From positions 1 to 56,771 of the forward strand of contig CBEULR010000013.1 of assembly GCA_965544035.1 (NCBI GenBank): a stretch of 56,771 bases of DNA, written 5' to 3'. The stretch comes from CBEULR01 sp965544035 (lineage in GTDB: Bacteria; Bacillota; Desulfotomaculia; Desulfotomaculales; Desulforudaceae). The position numbers and the translations under genes are program-made. The notes under the pieces are model-generated. The model had not been told where the DNA came from and searched no databases. It saw only the letters and a program-made list of their open reading frames with translations. Within the stretch, counting starts at the first letter, position 1, and each line of letters starts with the position of its first letter. Shown here in pieces: positions 31,477-39,989 of this stretch.

Positions 31477-33507
31477 TTACTCTTGGTTCCTCCAATTTTC
31501 AATAATATCAATAAACTTCGGCACCAGTTCGGGATCGAACTGAATCCCGGCATACCGTCTTAGTTCCGCCACCGCCTCTTCGTGCGACATCGCCTTACGG
31601 TACGGCCGATCATTAGTCATCGCATCGTAGGCATCGGCAATGGACAGAATCCGGCATACCAGGCATATATCCTCCCCCTTCAGGCCCAAGGGGTAACCCG
31701 TTCCATCCCACCATTCCTGATGCTTCAGAATCCAGTCGGCGATCGGTGCCAGTTCCGGAGAAGACAACGCGATGCGGTGGCCGATCTCGCAGTGGCGCTG
31801 CATTTCACGCCACTCATCCGGGGTCAGAGGACCGGGCTTAAAGAGGATCCGATCCGGTATCCCCACCTTGCCGATGTCGTGGAACCGGGCCAGCAGACAC
31901 AGGTCGGCAATGTGCTCCTCGGACAGGCCGATCGCTCGCCCTAACTCGGACACCAAATGCTGCAGGCGTTCGACATGGCCGTCGTAGATGAAATCGCGTG
32001 CTTCATACGACCTAATAAGGGCTTGTACAATGGCGCTCCGCGTGCTGCGGCCGCGCTGAAGTTTTTCCCTGTACATCTCGTTGTCCGCCTCCTTAAACAG
32101 AGCGGACATACCCTTGGAACCGTCGCCTGATGCACACCCGATGGAAATGCTCAAGGGGAGATCTCCATGTTCTGCATTGTAGCGTTCGATATTGGTCCGA
32201 ATCTTGCCGCAGGCCGCCTTGGCAGCGGAATACGGGCAGTTCGGAAGGAGTACGGCGAACTCGTCGCCGCCGATGCGCGCCACCACGTCCCCTTCCCGGA
32301 AGGACTTGCTGATCACTTGGGCGGCCGCCAACAGCAGCGTATCACCAACCTCGTGCCCCAGAGCATCGTTGACCAGCTTCAGACCATCCACATCGCACAC
32401 AATGATGCTCACGGGTGCATAGCGCCCGCTGCCGAGCCGCCGCATTTCCTCTTCGAAATAGGCCCGGTTATACAGCCCGGTAAGCGAATCGTGCAGGCTG
32501 ACGTACCTGAGCCTGTCCTCCGCCTGCTTACGCTCGGTGATGTCGTTATAAATGCCGTAGACTCCAATCTGCTCCCCTTCAACCACAATCGGGTAACCCA
32601 GGATGGACACATCAACCAGGCTCCCGTCTTTGCGCTTGCGTACCGATTCCCGCTCAATGACCTCGCCACCGATTACCGTCTGGGAAAGCGCGGTGGCTTC
32701 GTCATACAGGTTCTCGGGAATAATGACGTCATTCAGCGGGCGGCCCTTAATCTCCTCGGCCTGGTACTGGAATATCCGCTCAAACCCCTTGTTGACGTCG
32801 ATAATCCGGTCATTGTTGTCCAATAAGGCAATCCCCTGGGGCGACTTCTCAAAAAGCTGTTCAAAGTATGCCTGTTGCCGCCGGAACTCATCCTGGGTTT
32901 GCCGCATGTCGTCGATGTGCCGCGCCTGTTCCAGGTTCCGGGCGGCCAAGGCGGAAAGATGCCGGGCCACGGTGTATACCGCGAAGCACGTTTTTTCAAA
33001 TTGATCCTTAGGGATAACAGGAACCTCGGCCAGCGCGGCGCGGAACTGTTTTTCGTCCGCCCCGAATTTACGTGCGCGAGCCAACATCCGTTCTTCATCA
33101 GGAGGTTCATCCAACACCTGTCCAAGAATCCAATCGGCCAAATGCCTGTCGAACACTCGAATGGCGATGCAGCCGGTCAGCAAACCGTTCGGGCATCGAT
33201 ACAGCAGCGGTCCGGAGCTCACACCGGCGTTCGGGATATGGCGGGGGCGCATGCATGTTGCTAAAGCCTGCGGGTTGTTGCGCCTGACCTGAGCACAGAG
33301 GCGGCATATATTGCTCGGCCTTGTGATCGGGCGGCCGTCGGGATCAACAATAATGGAAGCCGCAGCAGCCGCTTCTGCCAGGGCATCCTGGACAGATTGA
33401 ATCTCCTGCAGATCGAAAAGCTCGGTAAACCGAAGCTCCGACATACCGGTGCTTAAATGAAACCCGTCGGTTGGTTGATTAGAGACCCAAGAATGCCTAC
33501 GGTTCAT
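31477..33507 (-). CDS. PocR-PAS-GGDEF-HD-GYP cyclic-di-GMP protein
   Basis: 676 aa from ATG 33507 (CAGGGGGAAA upstream); longer starts to 33708 lack an SD. Order: PocR sensory domain (LFDLQEIQSVQDALAEA... CRLCAQVRRNNPQALATC, RCPNGLLTGCIAI; cysteine-rich), PAS with PAC tail (YFEQLFEKSPQGIALLDNNDRIIDVN... VYGIYNDITERKQ), GGDEF with catalytic RIGGDEFAVLL and an I-site REGD exactly five residues before it, then HD-GYP with RFHDIGKVGIPDRIL and WWDGTGYPLGLKG. Both synthesis and breakdown domains look intact, so it could switch c-di-GMP in response to a PocR ligand. It is a soluble protein without membrane helices. Confidence 0.93.
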   Translation of the reverse strand: MNRRHSWVSNQPTDGFHLSTGMSELRFTELFDLQEIQSVQDALAEAAAAASIIVDPDGRPITRPSNICRLCAQVRRNNPQALATCMRPRHIPNAGVSSGPLLYRCPNGLLTGCIAIRVFDRHLADWILGQVLDEPPDEERMLARARKFGADEKQFRAALAEVPVIPKDQFEKTCFAVYTVARHLSALAARNLEQARHIDDMRQTQDEFRRQQAYFEQLFEKSPQGIALLDNNDRIIDVNKGFERIFQYQAEEIKGRPLNDVIIPENLYDEATALSQTVIGGEVIERESVRKRKDGSLVDVSILGYPIVVEGEQIGVYGIYNDITERKQAEDRLRYVSLHDSLTGLYNRAYFEEEMRRLGSGRYAPVSIIVCDVDGLKLVNDALGHEVGDTLLLAAAQVISKSFREGDVVARIGGDEFAVLLPNCPYSAAKAACGKIRTNIERYNAEHGDLPLSISIGCASGDGSKGMSALFKEADNEMYREKLQRGRSTRSAIVQALIRSYEARDFIYDGHVERLQHLVSELGRAIGLSEEHIADLCLLARFHDIGKVGIPDRILFKPGPLTPDEWREMQRHCEIGHRIALSSPELAPIADWILKHQEWWDGTGYPLGLKGEDICLVCRILSIADAYDAMTNDRPYRKAMSHEEAVAELRRYAGIQFDPELVPKFIDIIENWRNQE

Positions 33508-33631
33508 AGCAGTTTCCCCCTGGACAAATCCAGTCCGGAACAGGAGCCGAAATGTAGTCTCGGCCGCCACTAAAAAGTGTTTCTCCATTTTCCCGGTATT
33601 TTCCTGCATGCAGAAAAACGAATCTCTGCGA

Positions 33632-34885
33632 CTAGGGAATTTGAATGATACGGGTATTCGGCAGGCTGGGCGTCTTACCGGCCGTAACAAAAACAACCCG
33701 TGCCGCACGCCTGGTTATCCGCCCGTAGAGTGCCAGTGTATCCTTCGCTTCAATGTCTGTAATATAACCGTCCGACAGGATTACCACCATATCCTGTGCA
33801 CGCAGGCGGCGGGAAAGCTCGATCAGGGCGGGACTCAGTACCGTGCCGCCGCCGCCCCGCAGAGCTTCGGAAAGTTTGTGGCGTACCTGATATGCCGAAA
33901 ATACGCGCACTGCGGGGTAGGCCTTCGCATCCCAGGGAATAACGTTAAGTATACAGCCGTAAAGGCGAGTCAGCGACCAAAGCTCGCTTGAAAACCGGGC
34001 CAATATCTCATCGGGAATCGATCCGGAGCAGTCGATCAGTGCCCACACCGTCTGCACGCCCAGCCGTTTGATCCCCGGGAAGGAGGCGTAACGACGGGAA
34101 GAACGGAGCCACGTGGAAACCACCATCCGCCCCGCCCCTTCCTGGATACAGCCCCGGAGGGTGCGCCTCCAGTTCACCTCGGGTTTCAGCGACATCTCAA
34201 CCCGGCGTTTAATATCCCCCGGAAGCATACCGGCCTGGTGCGCGGTGATGAGCGCGTCATTCACCACCCCGCGCCACCGCTGTTCCGGATCGTCCGTTTC
34301 GCCCACTGCTCCGCTCTGGACTTCCTCGCTGCCTTCAGGATCGGGCGGGTTTTCGGATATGTCGTCGGGATTATCCTCAACATTTCGCTCCACGCTGTCC
34401 CGCGCCCGGGGTGTCGAAAGCAGGCGGTAGACTTCCTCGCTGGAGGCACGCCTAAGCTCATCCACGCTGACAATCACGCCCGATTCCCGAAGCAGCATCT
34501 GGATCATCGGCGCCGTAACCGGATTCCCGGGGACACGTTTGTACCCGTGCCGAAACAGCATTTCATTGATCACCATATCTGTGGCCAGGTTGTAGATCTT
34601 TCGATCCCGCCCCTTTACCAGCCAGGGATGGCGAAAACCCAGATGAAGAGCCTCATGCAGAAGGACAAAAGTCTTGCTCTCGGTGTCGGGCAAACTGCGC
34701 CAGAATCCGGGGTTGAATATCGCGTCCCCGTCCGGAGTGACCATTAGCGAGCGCACATCTTCATTGAGCAGAATGCGCATCCTGCTCAGCAGGATCGCCA
34801 GGAAGGGTGCCTGCAGAAACAACAGAGCCTTGATATTCTGAATGTCGTCTCTCATTTCCCTTGCCGTTTCATTCACGCGCAGCAC
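33632..34885 (-). CDS. vWA / DUF2201-type putative metallopeptidase
   Basis: 417 aa. N-terminal metallopeptidase-like DUF2201 region with LLHEALHLGFRHPW (HExxH) and NLATDMVINEML. An acidic low-complexity linker (about 170-200: DNPDDISENPPDPEGSEE) follows. The C-terminal von Willebrand A-like domain has MIDAS pieces DCSGS (in VWALIDCSGSIPDEIL), a Thr in GGGGTVLSPAL, and an Asp in VVILSDGYITD. Such proteins are chaperoned or remodelled by a MoxR ATPase; here the MoxR gene ends one base before this GTG start. Part of the LRV-MoxR-vWA operon. Substrate unknown. Confidence 0.88.
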   Translation of the reverse strand: MLRVNETAREMRDDIQNIKALLFLQAPFLAILLSRMRILLNEDVRSLMVTPDGDAIFNPGFWRSLPDTESKTFVLLHEALHLGFRHPWLVKGRDRKIYNLATDMVINEMLFRHGYKRVPGNPVTAPMIQMLLRESGVIVSVDELRRASSEEVYRLLSTPRARDSVERNVEDNPDDISENPPDPEGSEEVQSGAVGETDDPEQRWRGVVNDALITAHQAGMLPGDIKRRVEMSLKPEVNWRRTLRGCIQEGAGRMVVSTWLRSSRRYASFPGIKRLGVQTVWALIDCSGSIPDEILARFSSELWSLTRLYGCILNVIPWDAKAYPAVRVFSAYQVRHKLSEALRGGGGTVLSPALIELSRRLRAQDMVVILSDGYITDIEAKDTLALYGRITRRAARVVFVTAGKTPSLPNTRIIQIP

Positions 34886-36130
34886 CTACTTCAAGAGACT
34901 GCCGATGGAAGCGTAAGTCTCCATCACACTTGGGGACTGGTCACAGAGTTCCAGGTAGAAAGCATCGTGCCACGGTGCCTGCAGCCGGTTGGACAGAATG
35001 AACCAGAGCAGGGTGAGATACTCCCTGCTCTCCGCGCCCACCACATTCAAGAGTTTTATCGCAGCCGTGAGTTCGGGCTCGATCAGCGCACGGGCCTCTG
35101 GAATCCCCAGTCCTTCGGGTGCCGCGGACGCCAGGTCAAAAACGGCCTCGCTCAAGCCCTGCCCGATAACGACCACCGCGATGTAACGTTGATCAACGTC
35201 CAGTTCCCGGAAGAGAAGCGGGTTTTCCAGGAAGTCGGCGAAACCGGGGACGGGGTTCCGCCAGAAAACATAGAACCGCTCCCCCACTTCACTCCCCAGA
35301 GCCGCGATGCAAAGCGTGCGGATCTCGGTGTTAGTAAGCCCGTTGTCCACTGCCGCGGGCAGATCAAGGGCCAGAAAGGTGTAGCTGCGCGGTGTGGGAT
35401 AGCCCTCCAGTGTTTCACCCTCCTCCGGAATCCGGCAGAAGTCCTCCGGGAAACGGTACAGGTAGGCAAACACCTTTTCGTCACACCGGTCGTGGTGTGT
35501 GGTCATCCAGTGCACCCACTCTTCTACGCGCGGCGGTTCCACCTCAACCCGATACACCCGATTCAAGAGCGGTGCCGGAAGCAGGTTGGCAATCGAGCTG
35601 TCTTCCGGACGGTTTCCGGCGGCGATCACCTGCACCCCCGGGCAAAAGCTGCTGAACCCGGCAGCCCGGTCCTGGATCAGCTTATATGCCGCCGCCAGCA
35701 CGTCCGGTCGCTGGATGTTGGTTAGTTCATCCAGGAACAGAATTCCCGGCAGTTCAGACAGCAGCACGGCCCACTGCGGCGGATGATAAACGATCTGCTT
35801 CCGCCCCCGAACGGTAGCCGTCACGGGCCGCCCCATCAGGTCAACTGGTTCGGCCTCGGTCAAACGCAGGTCAACATAGACGAAATAACGGTCAGGATGG
35901 GCAAAGACATCTTCGAGATCAATCCCCGTTAAGTGCTGGCGCTTATACTCAACCAAAATACGCCCGCTTTCCCGGGCGGCTTCCTCCGCGATCTCCCGGA
36001 CCAGCACGCTCTTCCCGATTCCCGGCGGTCCCAGCAAGAGCAGGCTGCGTTTGCCATCCGTACGGTTCACAAAGGACGCCAGTTTCTTAACGGCATAGGG
36101 CGTCAGTGCACCCTGGGCCCCGGTAGCCAA
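34886..36130 (-). CDS. MoxR-type AAA+ ATPase
   Basis: 414 aa. Walker A LLGPPGIGKSVLVREIA (about residues 34-50), Walker B GILFLDELTN, sensor IAAGNRPEDSS, arginine finger region APLLNRVYRVEVEPPRVEEW. MoxR proteins remodel a partner vWA protein, which is the next gene. The TTG start (36130) has AAGGAGG with a 7-nt spacer and lies 44 bp inside the preceding LRV gene, indicating tight translational coupling. The C-terminal 150 residues are less conserved and may recruit the vWA partner. Confidence 0.93.
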   Translation of the reverse strand: MATGAQGALTPYAVKKLASFVNRTDGKRSLLLLGPPGIGKSVLVREIAEEAARESGRILVEYKRQHLTGIDLEDVFAHPDRYFVYVDLRLTEAEPVDLMGRPVTATVRGRKQIVYHPPQWAVLLSELPGILFLDELTNIQRPDVLAAAYKLIQDRAAGFSSFCPGVQVIAAGNRPEDSSIANLLPAPLLNRVYRVEVEPPRVEEWVHWMTTHHDRCDEKVFAYLYRFPEDFCRIPEEGETLEGYPTPRSYTFLALDLPAAVDNGLTNTEIRTLCIAALGSEVGERFYVFWRNPVPGFADFLENPLLFRELDVDQRYIAVVVIGQGLSEAVFDLASAAPEGLGIPEARALIEPELTAAIKLLNVVGAESREYLTLLWFILSNRLQAPWHDAFYLELCDQSPSVMETYASIGSLLK

Positions 36131-37340
36131 TATTGCGGCCTCCTTTTCGGTTCAAGATCATCAGCTTGAGAAATGGCGGGAACCCGGGATGATACGCCAG
36201 ATCCGAAAGAATAGACGTAAATTCCGGTCCACTGGCCGAAGAACAGACAGCCGCCGCCTTGGCCGCCAGTACTTCGTCCCCGCACTCCGGATGAACCAGC
36301 GTTTTCAGACGAACGGTGCGCCACGGGTCACCGAGCAAGAGCGGCACGACCGACGCGGGACAGGCCGGGTTTTCGGCCACAGCCGTGCGTACTAATCCTT
36401 CGGAATCTCCGGCGAGAGTCTCCAATATTCCCGACGGGCATGCGGGATTCGCTGCAACAGCCTCCCGCACACTGCTTTCAGGGTCTCCGGCCAGGGTCCG
36501 CAGCATCAACTCCGGTGCCGCCTCATTGGCGGCAACCCCTCTTCTGACCAGGGGATCGGCATCCGAAACCAGCTCAGCCAGAACGTCCTGCGGGCAGGCC
36601 GGGTTGGCGGCAACCGCGCCGCGCACCCTGCCGCTCCTCACCTTTAACAAGCGGGGAAACAGCTCCGGCGGGCAGGACGGATTACCGCCCATACGCTGGA
36701 GCAGGGTCAAGACTTCATCCATCTTATGAATTTGAAACCGGCCTTGTTCCACCAGCCGGTTCAGTATTTTCACCGGAGTGGTCGGGTTCCCGCCCAGAGC
36801 GGTACACACCCCCACCCGGCGGCATTCAGCCATTTGTTCAAGCAATGCCGCCGAACAGCGCCGGTTCGCCGAAACGATCTCCTGAACGGCAGCCGCCCCG
36901 GATTCGGCAAGCCGCCGCAGCACGAAATCCGGTGTGTTCTCGTTACCCGCGACCGCCGCCGCCACCGAAGCATCTGCATCAGCGGCCAATTCTTCAAGAA
37001 GCTTGGAAGCAGTGGCCGCGTTGCCCGCCGCGGCCGCTCTCACCGCGGTTGAACGATCGCGGGCCAGAATGCCGAGCAGTCTTTCCGGACACCGCGGGTT
37101 GGAGGCCACCGCCGTGCGTACCGCACTGCTATCGGATGAAGCCTCGGTTTCCAGGACCTCGGCTGGACAGTTGGGATGACGGTAGGCCGCGAGCCGAATG
37201 GCCGAGTCTCCTGTCCTGATCAGGGCCGAGATGACCTTTGACGGAGAGAGGCGGTGCTGCAGAACAAAATGGTGCAGCCATAGATCGGCGCTTTCGGCAA
37301 AATTGTATAAGACCTGTGAAACATGTGGAGGGACAACCAT
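36087..37340 (-). CDS. leucine-rich-repeat-variant (LRV) protein
   Basis: About 417 aa from ATG 37340 (GGGGTG upstream). A short N-terminal region is followed by about twelve tandem repeats of roughly 24 residues with the core VAxNPxCPxxVLxxLAxDxxxxVR, for example VAANPACPQDVLAELVSDAD and VASNPRCPERLLGILARDRS. This is the LRV/HEAT-like repeat class, an alpha-solenoid for protein binding. No iron-sulfur cysteine cluster is seen, so only the repeat resembles Azotobacter LRV. It overlaps MoxR by 44 bp and may feed partners to the MoxR-vWA pair. Confidence 0.88.
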   Translation of the reverse strand: MVVPPHVSQVLYNFAESADLWLHHFVLQHRLSPSKVISALIRTGDSAIRLAAYRHPNCPAEVLETEASSDSSAVRTAVASNPRCPERLLGILARDRSTAVRAAAAGNAATASKLLEELAADADASVAAAVAGNENTPDFVLRRLAESGAAAVQEIVSANRRCSAALLEQMAECRRVGVCTALGGNPTTPVKILNRLVEQGRFQIHKMDEVLTLLQRMGGNPSCPPELFPRLLKVRSGRVRGAVAANPACPQDVLAELVSDADPLVRRGVAANEAAPELMLRTLAGDPESSVREAVAANPACPSGILETLAGDSEGLVRTAVAENPACPASVVPLLLGDPWRTVRLKTLVHPECGDEVLAAKAAAVCSSASGPEFTSILSDLAYHPGFPPFLKLMILNRKGGRNIGYRGPGCTDALCR

Positions 37341-37350
37341 ATATAAACAC

Positions 37351-37376
37351 CCCGGTATTAATGTATTAACACCGGG
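37351..37376. promoter_or_regulatory. palindrome upstream of the LRV-MoxR-vWA operon
   Basis: Outer arms CCCGGT and ACCGGG flank an AT-rich core with ATTAAT/ATTAA symmetry, in total a 26-bp nearly perfect inverted repeat, 10 bp before the LRV start. Likely an operator or mRNA structure at the ribosome site. Confidence 0.5.
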
Positions 37377-37401
37377 ATGTACAATTATACAGAATTTTAT
37401 C

Positions 37402-37680
37402 TCATCTTGACTTTTCCTGCTCCCACCTCCGGATCCCCTCACCGACCGCAGGGTTGGTCACAAGGTGGGACCCATAGGCCATTACCCAAAGGCGGGCCCG
37501 CATCCGGCGAAGCATCCGGCATGCACCACGTTCCAAGGCTGCGGTGAAGCCCACCAGTTTGAGCACCAGCAGGAGACGATAGAGTTGACAGGGTTTAAGA
37601 TTCTCAAGTGAGGCGGCAAAAGCTTCCCGCTCACTTCGGCGGTTCCGTTCCGGCTGAAAAAGCAATCTGACCTGTGACAA
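37402..37680 (-). CDS. small basic hypothetical protein
   Basis: 92 aa from TTG 37680, with GAGGAGGGG 8 nt upstream (a strong site that decides the start). Arg/Leu-rich and helical: LYRLLLVLKLVGFTAALERGACRMLRRMRARLW. No domain recognised. It lies between the WYL regulator and the LRV operon, on the same strand. Confidence 0.6.
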   Translation of the reverse strand: MSQVRLLFQPERNRRSEREAFAASLENLKPCQLYRLLLVLKLVGFTAALERGACRMLRRMRARLWVMAYGSHLVTNPAVGEGIRRWEQEKSR

Positions 37681-37772
37681 AGCACATTCCCCTCCTCGAA
37701 CCTTTGTTCTGCATAAAGGATACAGGAGGCCGCCGACCACAGTCGGTCACTAGGTGCAGATTTTGTTTTAAT

Positions 37773-39005
37773 TTATTTTTCGTATTTTTCGGCGGCATAC
37801 ATATCGGCGATCGTCCGGGCGATATCGGCCATCTCCCGCCGCAGTGATTCGGGTTCCAGAACTTCGACCCGGCCCAGCCACTGGATGATCCAGGTGCGGA
37901 ATTCGGCCAGGCCCGAAACCTGAAAGGATACAATGATCGATCCGTCCTCGGCCTCACGCTCGATTGTCTGGGAAGGATGATAAATTATGCGGTGAAGCCG
38001 GTAGGCCACCGAGGGCTTGAACCGCAGCACCACCCGCCGGGGTTCTCCGTCGTTCATCACTCCCCACGCAGAACCCATGTACTCCCGCACCGAGAAATCA
38101 TCAGGATAGACAAATCGCTCGTCGCTGCGCAGCAAAGCGTTCTCGATCTGATCAACGCGGAAAGTGCGGATGTTATTGCTCTGGACACAGTGCCCGACCA
38201 GGTACCAGTTCTGACGTTTGCAGATCAAGGCATACGGTTCGATGATTCGCTCGGTCAGTTCGCCCCGGTAGCCCACAAAGTACCGGATCTTGAGTCTTAC
38301 CTCTTTCTGCAGCGCCTCAATGATGCGCGCGAAGACCCCGGCCACGCTCTCCGGGTCGGCTAGAGCCTCTTCCACGAAGTGCATCCGCGACTGCAGACGG
38401 GCGATCGGAAAGTCCTCCGGGCGGTAGCGGTTCTTGAACAGGTGGGCCACCAGGACATCCTTGATGGTGTTGATATGGCCGGCCAGGGCCGATCCCTTTT
38501 GCTGGAGCAGACTCAGGAAGATGATCAGTGCCTGATCGGGACCCAGCGGCGGCAGATAGGCCGACTTCAAACGGTAGCGCAGTGGTCGGCCCTCCCTGTC
38601 CAGCGGTATGCTCATCTCGTTCTCAATTGTCTTCAGATCACGATATACCTGCCTCTCGCCCACTTCGCACAGTTCCGCAATCTCGCGCGTTGTCAAGCCG
38701 CCGTAAGGCGTTCGCTCGTTTAGCAGCCCCACTATCTTCGCCAGACGGGCGGCGCGAACGGTGTCTTTCACGCGGCTCCCTTCGGCCTCGGCCAGGAGCT
38801 TTCGAACCTGGGTTACGGTAAGCGGTCCGTCGAAGGTGTTGATCCGGTAGCGCTCCCGCCTGCACACACGGGGATCCTCGGCCAGCGACAGCAGCAGCCG
38901 GTATAACTCGGGCGGTTCCAGCCCCAGGTGATCAATCAGGACATCCAGGTCCTGATCGGGCTCTGCCTCAATCAGGGCGACCAACCGTGCACTGTTATCG
39001 GACAC
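37773..39005 (-). CDS. WYL-domain HTH transcriptional regulator
   Basis: 410 aa from GTG 39005 (GAGGAGGAGAAGG upstream). Residues about 95-150 contain a winged helix (RTPYGGLTTREIAELCEVGERQVYRDLKTI), followed by the WYL domain, where NWYLVGHC carries the Trp-Tyr-Leu signature and IRTFRVDQIENALL is the next conserved block; a WCX-like C-terminal extension ends at 410. WYL proteins bind nucleic-acid or nucleotide ligands and often control defence or stress operons. Here it lies upstream of the small protein and LRV-MoxR-vWA genes. Confidence 0.93.
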   Translation of the reverse strand: MSDNSARLVALIEAEPDQDLDVLIDHLGLEPPELYRLLLSLAEDPRVCRRERYRINTFDGPLTVTQVRKLLAEAEGSRVKDTVRAARLAKIVGLLNERTPYGGLTTREIAELCEVGERQVYRDLKTIENEMSIPLDREGRPLRYRLKSAYLPPLGPDQALIIFLSLLQQKGSALAGHINTIKDVLVAHLFKNRYRPEDFPIARLQSRMHFVEEALADPESVAGVFARIIEALQKEVRLKIRYFVGYRGELTERIIEPYALICKRQNWYLVGHCVQSNNIRTFRVDQIENALLRSDERFVYPDDFSVREYMGSAWGVMNDGEPRRVVLRFKPSVAYRLHRIIYHPSQTIEREAEDGSIIVSFQVSGLAEFRTWIIQWLGRVEVLEPESLRREMADIARTIADMYAAEKYEK

Positions 39006-39034
39006 CGAACCCTTCTCCTCCTCACCCCGTCCGG

Positions 39035-39886
39035 CTATCCGGACACGCTGAATTCGGCGACCTGCGGCGGATCCAGAAACCGCCACATTCCGGACACACC
39101 GTGATATAATGCGCCCAGTTCCAGATGAAGCATGGCGATGCCGCAGTCAAGCTGTTTGGAAATCCCAAAGGTATCCTTTTCATTATCCACCGAGACCGTG
39201 ATCTTTCTCTCCCCCACGTCGAACCGCCACGGTTGACGGTTCACGGCCGAGGGCGCCAAACGGGCGGCGGCGAGCGCCGCTCCGACCCACTCAGGCCAGA
39301 CATCGGAGGGCAAACCGGTGGTCAATTCGCGGATATCACGGCGTTTGTGATGGCGTCCAAAACCGGACATCAACCGCTCTTCAAAGCTGTACTCATCGGG
39401 GACGAAACCAACGGGTGTAACCGCCAGCACGCGCTCGTGCCCGGCCGTTCCAACCCCGGACGCCGCCACTTCCGGGCGGAAAAAGCCGCCGACCCAGCAC
39501 GTCGCCAGCCCAAGATGCGTGGCTTCAAGAATGATGCCCTCGCCAAGATATCCGACCCGTTCCTGCACATGCCGTTCCCGCATGTCGCCCACAAAAGCAA
39601 TGTAGGCCGGAGCATTCTTAATCTGCCCGTAGTGCCCCACCGCTCCTTTGAACACGGCCTCCGGATTGCTATCCACGAGCACCGCCCGGGCGCCCGGGAA
39701 AGGGGTAAACTCCGCACATACCCTGTTCAGGGCATCCAGAAGACCATCACCGAGCGGACGGCCGTCATAAATGCGCCGTGAGCGGCGAACCCTTATCGCC
39801 TTGTACCAGTTTTCTACAGGAATTCGAATCTGAACATCTCTCCCATGCTTTGCCGGATGAGGTTGTTTCTGCCTCGTTCGACACAC
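39035..39886 (-). CDS. nitroreductase-family flavoprotein
   Basis: FMN-dependent oxidoreductase fold, about 283 aa from GTG 39886 (AGGAAAG, 8-nt spacer); ATG 39925 has no SD. Motifs: AIRVRRSRRIYDGRPLGDGLLDAL at the start (FMN phosphate contact R-R-S-R), YLGEGIILEATHLGLATCWVGGF in the middle, and ARLAPSAVNRQPWRF near the C-terminus (the PSxxNRQPW signature seen in the longer two-domain nitroreductases). The substrate is not determined. It is immediately upstream of the WYL gene on the same strand and divergent from the ABC exporter. Confidence 0.85.
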   Translation of the reverse strand: MCRTRQKQPHPAKHGRDVQIRIPVENWYKAIRVRRSRRIYDGRPLGDGLLDALNRVCAEFTPFPGARAVLVDSNPEAVFKGAVGHYGQIKNAPAYIAFVGDMRERHVQERVGYLGEGIILEATHLGLATCWVGGFFRPEVAASGVGTAGHERVLAVTPVGFVPDEYSFEERLMSGFGRHHKRRDIRELTTGLPSDVWPEWVGAALAAARLAPSAVNRQPWRFDVGERKITVSVDNEKDTFGISKQLDCGIAMLHLELGALYHGVSGMWRFLDPPQVAEFSVSG

Positions 39887-39929
39887 AGGACGTGCTTTCC
39901 TGCCTGCGCAAACATAAGGTAACATGGGT

Positions 39930-39958
39930 GGGACAAAACCGCGCCGCTGCGTTATACT
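39930..39958 (+). promoter_or_regulatory. predicted promoter of the ABC exporter pair
   Basis: GGGACA (39930-39935), 17-bp spacer, TATACT (39953-39958); the start codon TTG at 39990 follows about 25 nt after the expected start of transcription. Confidence 0.6.
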
Positions 39959-39989
39959 AGGATTGGCTTTTCCGGAGAGGTGAAATCAG

